A stretch of DNA of 64,000 nt, from positions 345,001-409,000 of the forward strand of contig JACVTC010000064.1 of the NCBI GenBank assembly GCA_016946835.1, read 5' to 3'. The notes below the pieces were generated by a model. It saw only the letters and a program-made list of their open reading frames with translations, was not told the origin of the DNA and did no database searches. Shown here in pieces: positions 56,198 through 64,000 of the stretch (the first letter of the stretch is position 1; the number at the start of each line of letters is the position of its first letter). Origin of the DNA: Neocallimastix lanati (nom. inval.). Its lineage: Eukaryota > Neocallimastigomycota > Neocallimastigomycetes > Neocallimastigales > Neocallimastigaceae. The translations under genes and the position numbers were made by a program.

Positions 56198-58197
56198 ATG
56201 GAAGAAATAATTTCAATTGATTCACCTGTTATGAACTCCAAGCAAAAGTTCAATCAAAGACTTATTGTTAGTATAATGATATCATAAAAAAATAAATAAT
56301 TTATAATTGAAAATATAATATTTATTTATTTAAATAATAGAATAAAATATAAAATAATAATACAAAAATAATAAAAGTACAAAATGGAATAATTGGAATA
56401 TATTATTATTAATATTTTTATTTTATTTATATTAATATTTTTTTTTCTTTTTACAAATTAATAAAAAAAAAAAAAAAAGAGCTTTATAAGTAAGAAATTA
56501 GACAATTTAAATGTTTCATATAGTAAGTTTAATTTATTTAAAATATAAATTTAATATTAATCAACTTTAATTTTATACAAAAATATTGGATTTTTACTAA
56601 TAATATATTATAAAACGATATATTCATAATAAAATATTAGCTCCAGAAAATGTTGAAGCTGTTTTTGCATTATTAAATAAGGGATTGAATAAAGCTCAAC
56701 TTACCGAAGAAGTTACCAAAAGTGAGTATTTAATAGATCTTTGAACTAAAATTTGTAATTTGTTTCAATTATAATTATTGGAAATAACAAAAGATAATAA
56801 TAAAAATATATTATTAAAAAAAATTAAATAAAGAAATTAAAAAAATATATATATTAATATGTAATAAAAGTAAATATATATAGAATAAACTAACAGGAAA
56901 TGTTTTTTTTTATATATATATAAAAACAATGAAATATATTAGTCTTTAACGATGATAAGGATAAGATTAACAATTCTTTAATTAATTGTTTAATTGGTTA
57001 TTCAAATGTTTGCTGTACTCCAGTTCACGAAGTCACACCTGCTTCTACTGAATTAAAGTCACCATCTATAAAGAGTGATAAGGCTTCTGTTAAGGCTGAA
57101 AACATTAGCAAGACTAAGAGAAGAGTATCACAAATTTCACATTCCTCACGTAATCGTAGAAGTATTATTGAAACACCAGTTTCACCACCACCATCTCCAC
57201 CAAAGTCCAGCAAAGCTTCTTCTGTTAGCTCTGGTGAATTTGAAAAGAGTCAAAAGAATATCTATCACCAAAAAAGATTATCTAGATCCGCTACTACTTT
57301 AGATATAACTAATCAAATTCAAAAAGAAGTTATGGCTCAAACTATGGCTGCTGCTTCTTCCAATGCTGTTGGTGATATTCCATTAAAGGATAAAGATACT
57401 GTTAAGAAGGACCGTAGAAGATCTTCAATTCGTTCTCACAGAACTAGTTTCTCTAGTGTTAAGGAAGAAGATACTTCTAGAATTAGATGTCAATACTGGC
57501 CATCATGTAATCGTGGAGACCAATGTAAATTCTGGCATCCAAAGGAATTATGTAAAAAGTTCCCAAATTGTCCAAATGGTGATAAGTGCTTGTACATTCA
57601 CCCAGCTGTTAGCTCTAAGCCACCATCTAAACCACAATCTCCATACAACAGAAGAATTTCTCAATCCAGTAATATTGTACCAGATCTTTCCGGTGAACGT
57701 AGTGCTATTGAATGTAAGTATGGTGCTAATTGTACTCGTACCGACTGTAAATTCTCTCATCCAAGTCCAGCTCTTGCTAAATTAAACAAACAAAATATTC
57801 AAGAAAAGAGTTCAAAGACTATTGAAAAAAATTCAAAGGCTAATGTTCCATGTCACTATTATCCAAATTGTAAGAATGCTGACTGTCCATATATGCATCC
57901 AACTCCAAAGGCTAGTGATACTGTTAACGTTGCTGTAAGTTTTTTTTATTTAAATTTATTACTAATAAATATTTAAATATAATATAGTTTTATTTTATAT
58001 TATTTTATTATAATTAAAAAAAAAAATTATATATAATATAATTAATAAAATAACATAAATATTAATATATTTTAAATATATTTGTAATCAATATTTTTAA
58101 TAATTTTTTTTTTCTAAAAAAAAAAAAGTGCCGTTATGGTTCATCTTGTACCAAGAAGGATTGTCGTTTCCTTCACCCAAGTTCTAGAAAAATTTAA
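56198..58197 (+). CDS. Nab2/ZC3H14-like poly(A) RNA-binding protein with CCCH zinc fingers
   Basis: Five exons, 56198-56266, 56480-56522, 56641-56721, 56943-57934 and 58129-58197, join in frame to 417 residues. The first donor is GTTAGT. The N-terminal about 95 residues resemble the PWI-like fold of Nab2 (KLDNLNVSY, VEAVFALLNKGLNKAQLTEE). A Ser/Pro/Lys-rich linker follows. Five CCCH fingers of the Cx5Cx4-6Cx3H type are then read: CQYWPSCNRGDQCKFWH, CKKFPNCPNGDKCLYIH, CKYGANCTRTDCKFSH, CHYYPNCKNADCPYMH and, in the last exon, CRYGSSCTKKDCRFLH. Nab2 fingers bind poly(A) tails and act in nuclear mRNA export and tail-length control, so a nuclear role is inferred. The protein ends six residues after the last finger. 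A frame running past the 57934 donor is just intron read-through. Confidence 0.93.
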
Positions 58198-59093
58198 GTT
58201 TTTTTTTTTTATTTAGTATTTTTTTAGTTAATTATAATATTATATAGTTTTATAATCAATAATTTTTTTTTTTATATTTCAGCAATTATTTTTTCTTTTT
58301 TTTAAAAAAAAAAAAAAATTATCAACTCTTTTTTAAAAAAAAAAATTAATAATTCAAATTCAAAAATTTTTTTTCTTAGAAAGTTTATAAAAAAAATTAA
58401 TGATATTCAAAGTTGAAAGAAAGAAAAAAAAGTAAACATATTTTTTTTCTAAATTTCACAATTGCAATATTGCAATAAAGATATTATTATAAATTAAATA
58501 TTCTAGAAAAAAAAATGAATTAAAAAATAAAAAGAACAATTCAAATAGATTATTACATATATAAAATTATCCATTATGCAATAAATTTTATATTTAATTA
58601 AAAAAAATTATAAAATTATTGATAATTTGATAATTAGTAATGATTTATTTAAAAAAAAAAATAAAATAAAAATTAATATATAATAAATTCAAAATAAAAT
58701 TAAAAAAAATTAATAATATAAAAAGAAAAATATATTATTAATAAGAAAGAAAAAAATAAGAAATTAAAAAATAAATAAACAACAAAATAAACAACAAAAT
58801 AAACAACAAAGAATTAAAAATAAAATATTAAAATAATAATAAAAGAATAAAACAAAAATAAAATTAACAAATCTAAAATAAATTAACAAACAAAAATTAA
58901 AAATAAAAAGCAAATTTAAAAAAAAAATAATAAACAAAAACTAAAATGACTATTAAAAAAGCAAAACAAAACAACATTGAATATGTAATAAAAATAATAA
59001 ATCAAAACAAAAAATATCAATATATAAATAAAATCAATACAAAAAATAATTATAAAATTATAAAATTCAGTAATCAAAATATTAATAATAATA

Positions 59094-59135
<42 letters not shown>

Positions 59136-60575
59136 ATAAAAAAAAGTTAATATTAGTTTAATAAAAATAATTACTTTATAAATAAAAAAAATGAGCTTAT
59201 TATTTTTTATTTTCAGTAATTAATATTTTATTATTAAATTTTTTTTCAGTTTAAATTTTTTTTTTTTTTGAACCTTATAAGGTTATTAAAAAAAATTTTT
59301 AGAAAAAATAAGAATAATATATATTAATTTAGTAATAAAATAAAAATAATTAGTTAATCAATATTAATAATAATTATAAAAGAAAATTATAAATATATTA
59401 ATAAATTAATAATAATAATCTTTAAAAAAAATTGATCAATTATTAAACACAATAAATAAATATTAGTATATAACAAAAGATAAAAAAAAAAATCAGTAAT
59501 TTAAAGAATATATATACAAAAGTTGTTTATTTGTTTATTTTAAAAGTTTATTATATTTTAATTTCTTAATATTGTATAATAATTTTGATAGGAAATTATT
59601 ATATTTTAATTTTATTTTGAAAATTTATTATTATTTTATTTTTTATTTTATATTATTATTATTATTTTTTTTTTAAATAACATTACTATTAAAAAAATTT
59701 TTTTTTTATTATTTCTTTTTCTTTAATCATTTGATAATTATAATATCATTTTAATTATAAGGTTCATTTTATTAAATTATAATATCATTTAATCATTGAA
59801 AAGATGATACCTTTTATTATTAACTTTTTTATATTTATTTTGGATGGATGACAGAACTTTCAAATACTTTTAATTTTTTTTTAAAAAAAAAATTAAAAAA
59901 GTAAAACAATTTCAAGGAAAAAAGGAAGAAATTATTGATAGTATTAGTATAGATTGAAATAAATTTAAAAGTGAACAAATTCTTTAGTTTGAATATTATG
60001 TACATTAATCGATAGAAATAATAGTTTTTTTTCCTAAATATTTATACAAATATATATATATTTAGTAATAATTTTTTTTATATATAAGAAAAGTGGAGTT
60101 AATTTAATTTTAGTAATAGTTTTTCAAATGGGAAAAATAACATTAAAATAAGTAGTAGTAGTTGATGTTGTACTAATTGTACTAGTGATAGTTACAGTAG
60201 TCGAGATTTGTAGTAGAGAAAAATAGTGAGTTTTATTTAATAGTCTAATGTAATTAATACTTTTTTATTGGTGTTTTTTTTTTTAAACATTAACTTTTTG
60301 ATTTATTATATTAATTTTTCAAATGATGAAATAAGAAAAAAAAAAAAAAAAAAAAAAAAAAAATAACTTTCTACTTTAAAAAATATGTTATTTTTTTTTT
60401 TTTTTTTTTAGTTTTGTTTAGTTTCTTTCATTGCTGATTCAGTTCTTTACTATTGTTCCACAATTTGGATCAAATTAAAATTAAAAAAAAAAAAAAAAAA
60501 AAATTTCCTCTAGTAATTAATGAGAAATTATAATAAACATTCCTTAGGATAAACAAAGAGTAAAAAATTTTAAAG
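58198..60575. other. AT-rich intergenic region
   Basis: 3' flank of the Nab2-like gene, then A-rich DNA with repeated AACAACAAAATAAAC units (58775-58810), A runs (59096-59132, 60337-60362, 60484-60502) and T runs. The reading frame at 58946-59161 is Lys/Asn/Ile only and looks like a composition artefact. A short trinucleotide-like stretch AGTAGTAGTAG occurs at about 60150. No gene is seen. Confidence 0.5.
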
Positions 60576-60579
60576 ATAA

Positions 60580-60950
60580 TATTAATTATTAGATAGGGTA
60601 TCTCCTTTTCTTGGCATACATGCCGTAAGTATTAGCCTATTTACTATTGTTATATTTACTATTGTTTTATTTATATTTATATTTACTATTGTTTTATTTA
60701 TATTAGCTCCATGTTCTACTACTAGTACTACTAGGTATTCTATTACTAATTTCTTATTTTCCCCCATCTACATGAATTAAAGTAATAGTGTTTCACCAAT
60801 GCTAACTTTCTTTTAATATAGATATCCCGCCCCGTGTTTCTACTAAATATTCTACTATTAATTTCTTATTTCTATTATAGCATGCCGTAAATAATAACTT
60901 TTATTACTATTTGTTATTTTCTTTATTTATATTACCATATTGTACTATTT
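60580..60950 (-). pseudogene. Ankyrin-repeat protein remnant
   Basis: On the minus strand, pieces in different frames read FTACYNRNKKLIVEYLVE (about 60895-60840), NKKLVIEYLV followed by VEHGANINK (about 60755-60700) and LILTACMPRKGD near 60600. These match the ankyrin-repeat pattern ..PL..AC..GN..LV.YLVEHGANIN. The units are broken by stops, small insertions and a duplicated NINKTIVN stretch. It is the decayed end of an ankyrin gene of unknown role. Confidence 0.6.
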
Positions 60951-61079
60951 TTTTTTTTTTATATAAATAAATATATATATATAATGTATTTAACAAAAAT
61001 ATATATATTAAAAATAAAATAAAATTTAATAAAAAATATAGTTAATGTAAATATAATTGAAAATAATGAGAAATTTTCC

Positions 61080-61259
61080 AAAAGTTATTCTGATATTATG
61101 ATATGGAGAGAGATCATTTCTACCAAAAACATTTAATAAAATAAAAAAAAAAAAAAAGTAATATCTGTAAAGAAGATAGTGTGAAGACCACTAAACTCTC
61201 CCTCTCTTGAACCAAACCAAGAAAAATAACGATAAGGAGATTCAATTTCCTAGAATCGT

Positions 61260-61291
<32 letters not shown>

Positions 61292-61665
61292 TTATTATTA
61301 ATACTATTTGTATAGGATGTACATGGAAGACTTTGTAATACTAATTCTTCTTTACTATATCGGTTCATCGTTGCTCTCTCTTGTTTGTGAAGGATTTTTT
61401 TTTTTTTTTTTTTTTTTTTTACTATTCCAGTCAAAGAGTAATTCAAGAGAGCTATTTACGACTGGTACAGGGCTGTTAAGGTAATCCGTGAGACTAACAA
61501 TATAAGGAACATTAGACCCAGGACTCTTTAATAGGAGTTCTTTTAAATATTTCTGTTCCCCCCCCCGGGGTATCAAATTGTAACTTATTTAAAGTTAAAG
61601 TTCCACCAAGAAGGAACATAAAAATATATTCATAAATTTACTTTTTCTAATCTAATATAGATGAG
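61080..61665 (-). mobile_element. Decayed LINE 3' fragment, minus strand
   Basis: On the minus strand from about 61660 down: FMFLLGGTLTLNKLQFDT, EQKYLKELLLKSPGSNVPYI, VPVVNSSLELLFDWN, then after a T/A run RYSKEELVLQSLPCTSY, then EIESPYRYFSWFGSREGEF and GLHTIFFTDIT to about 61150. The order and spacing equal those of the fragment at 21.8-21.2 kb. A G/C run at 61561-61570 causes a frame slip. The start FLLGG links this tail to the end of the LINE protein at about 51030. Confidence 0.65.
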
Positions 61666-61669
61666 TAGT

Positions 61670-62610
61670 AATCCATGCTCTTCCAATTAGCTTAATGATA
61701 TTAAATAATAATAAAAAATAATATAAAATAATATAAAATAAAAAGCAAATAAGAAAATAAAAAAAAAAAAAAATATTTAAAAAATTAAATCATTAATCAT
61801 AAATAAATAAAGATTTAAAAAAATAATAATAATAATAATAAATAAAAATAACATGAACTCAAAAATATTATTATAAAAAATTATAATAATTATGATAATG
61901 ATTCTTTTTTTTTTTTTTTTTATTTTTATTTAATTTTTTCAATTTTAACTTTAGATAAATTCAATATAAATAATAAATAAATAAATATACATATATAATT
62001 CTTTATTTTTTCATTTTTTATTCTATTAAATGATTTTTATATTTAAAGTTATTTTATTATTTTTATTTTTTTATTTTTTATTTTTTTTTTTTTTCTATTT
62101 TTTATTTTTTAATTTTATTTTTTTATTTTTCATTTTTTATATTTTATTTTTTTTTTATTTTTTATTTTTTATTTTTTTTTTATTTCTAATTTCTTTTTTT
62201 TTTTTATTAAATTACAATAAAAAAAAAAAAATATAAAAAATTAAGTTTTTTTTTATATTTATTCTATTTATTCCAGCCTTTTTTAAGGCTTTTTTTTTTT
62301 TTTTTTAATTAATTTTTTTCAAGCATTTTTTTTTTAGTTTTTTTTTTTCTTTAGTTCTTTATATGAATTTTTTATCTTTTTTTATTTTGTTTTATTTGGA
62401 TTTTTTCTTTCAATATTATAAATTATAAAAAAAGGTAAAGTATCATAAGCTGACACCTTTAAACTGGTTTTCAACTATTTATTAATTAATTATATTAAAA
62501 TAATATTAATGTTAATAAAATATTAATATCTTAATTTTTTATATAATTTCTTTTTATATTTTATATAACATTTACATATATTTATGTAAATATTTATTAA
62601 AAATAAAAAT
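61670..62610. other. AT desert with T-rich tracts
   Basis: No gene is seen. A (TTTTTA)n-like stretch at 62040-62210 gives a spurious Phe-rich frame. A small inverted motif AGCCTTTTTTAAGGCT occurs at 62275-62290. Confidence 0.5.
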
Positions 62611-62615
62611 TACTT

Positions 62616-62717
62616 TCAGTTAAATGGATTGGCACCACCTAATCTACCAGAACCCATGTTATCAATTTTTCTCTTGATAGCAATAATTAAATCATGGAAA
62701 TTCTTAATTTGACTCAT
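62616..62717 (-). CDS. 33-codon small ORF or terminal exon, unknown
   Basis: The minus strand from 62717 reads MSQIKNFHDLIIAIKRKI, then DNMGSGRLGGANPFN and a TGA stop. Codon use and base composition look coding, unlike the surrounding T/A runs. It begins with a possible helix and ends in a Gly-rich GSGRLGGANPF segment. A long A tract precedes the ATG on this strand, as often seen in leaders here. I do not recognise it. It could be a complete micropeptide or the last exon of a gene whose other exons I could not find upstream. Confidence 0.5.
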   Translation of the reverse strand: MSQIKNFHDLIIAIKRKIDNMGSGRLGGANPFN

Positions 62718-62727
62718 TTTTGATTTT

Positions 62728-62765
<38 letters not shown>

Positions 62766-63105
62766 TATTAGTTTTGTTTAGTTTGTAAAATAATTTAAAT
62801 AAATTATTTTAATAAATTAGTAATAAAGATTTAAAAAAAAATACTAATAATAATAATAATAATAATATTTTTTTGGATTCAAATGAGCTCTATTTATATT
62901 AAAATTAATTAAAAATAAAAATAAAAATAAAAATTAAAAAAAACAAAAAAAAAAGAAAAATTACATATATAAAAAAAAAAAAAAAAAAAAAAAATAGAAT
63001 AAAAAAAATTATATATATTTATATATTTAAATAAATTAATTCGATTTAAATGAAATAGTATGATTAATGATTTTTTTTTTTTTTAAGATTGAGATTAATA
63101 AGAGG
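62718..63105. other. Homopolymer-rich spacer
   Basis: T run at 62732-62764, AAT repeats near 62846, A runs near 62970-62995. No gene is seen. Confidence 0.5.
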
Positions 63106-63109
63106 GAAG

Positions 63110-63290
63110 GACAACAGGATCAAATGTTCCCTACACATTAGTAATTATATAGTCTAGCAAAAGGAATACTTATCATGGCGAGCAAACAACCTAACTTCGT
63201 TTATAGGGAAAACTACCCTGGAAGGATGAAAATCGCTCCCCCCCCCATAAAAAAGAAGCCTTATATGTGTCAAGAATAAAAACCGGAAAG
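63110..63290 (+). repeat. Dispersed repeat, copy 3
   Basis: Matches the second half of copy 1 (about 11780-11965): ATTATATAGTCTAGCAA, GAATACTTA, TTTATAGGGAAAA, ACCCTGG..GGATGAAAATC, CCTTATATGTGT and ending AAAACCGGAAAGATA. It lacks the first half, and a run of C replaces part of it. Confidence 0.65.
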
Positions 63291-63299
63291 ATATGATTA

Positions 63300-64000
<701 letters not shown>

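Noticed and set aside
57025-57785. Alternative frames in the Nab2-like gene
   Set aside because: The five CCCH fingers fix the true frame; the others are shadows.

Overview
The window is a gene-poor, extremely AT-rich eukaryotic segment. Intergenic DNA is almost pure A/T, with long A/T homopolymers and AAT, TTTA and TAAATAA microsatellites. Genes are intron-rich with short AT-rich GT-AG introns, and only short exon islands carry noticeable G+C. The protein set (Elp3, an Eaf3/MRG15-type chromodomain protein, a Nab2-type zinc-finger protein, a stand-alone CBM48 protein, a 7TM-RGS receptor), the low gene density (about seven convincing genes in 64 kb), the Asn-rich repeats and the LINE and Ty1/copia debris fit an early-diverging fungus. 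An anaerobic gut fungus (Neocallimastigomycota) is the best guess. This is inferred from style and was not checked by any search.

Layout. 0.4-4.2 kb: ELP3 (12 exons, +), followed at 4.55 kb by a second copy of its last exon and then a decayed LINE fragment. 7.4-8.1 kb: cold-shock-domain protein (-). 12.8-15.1 kb: chromodomain-MRG protein (8 exons, -), bracketed by inverted copies of a dispersed repeat (11.6 and 16.8 kb; third copy at 63.1 kb). 18.1-20.0 kb: multi-pass membrane protein (3 exons, +). 20.9-22.2 kb: two LINE remnants facing each other. 25.1-25.6 kb: small CBM48 protein (2 exons, -). 27.5-44.6 kb: a gene desert with strong hairpins, two complementary satellite blocks, a deleted Ty1/copia element, a roughly 0.7-0.9 kb tandem duplication, a UDP-sugar-pyrophosphorylase-like fragment and a GC-rich island with an SRCR-like reading frame. 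44.6-48.2 kb: 7TM-RGS receptor (about 16 exons, +). 48.7-54.3 kb: a transposon graveyard with two LINE copies and a copia pol remnant. 56.2-58.2 kb: Nab2/ZC3H14-like protein (5 exons, +). 60.6-61.7 kb: ankyrin remnant and another LINE 3' fragment (both -). 62.6 kb: a 33-codon small ORF (-).

The genes are unrelated housekeeping or signalling loci and form no operon-like unit. Two share a broad theme of mRNA and tRNA handling (Elp3, Nab2-like), one is chromatin-associated, one binds RNA, one binds glucan and one signals through G proteins. I found no CRISPR, tRNA or rRNA gene. The most interesting items are the ELP3 terminal exon duplicated with only synonymous differences, the 7TM-RGS receptor, the GC-rich island, and the structured repeats in the desert.
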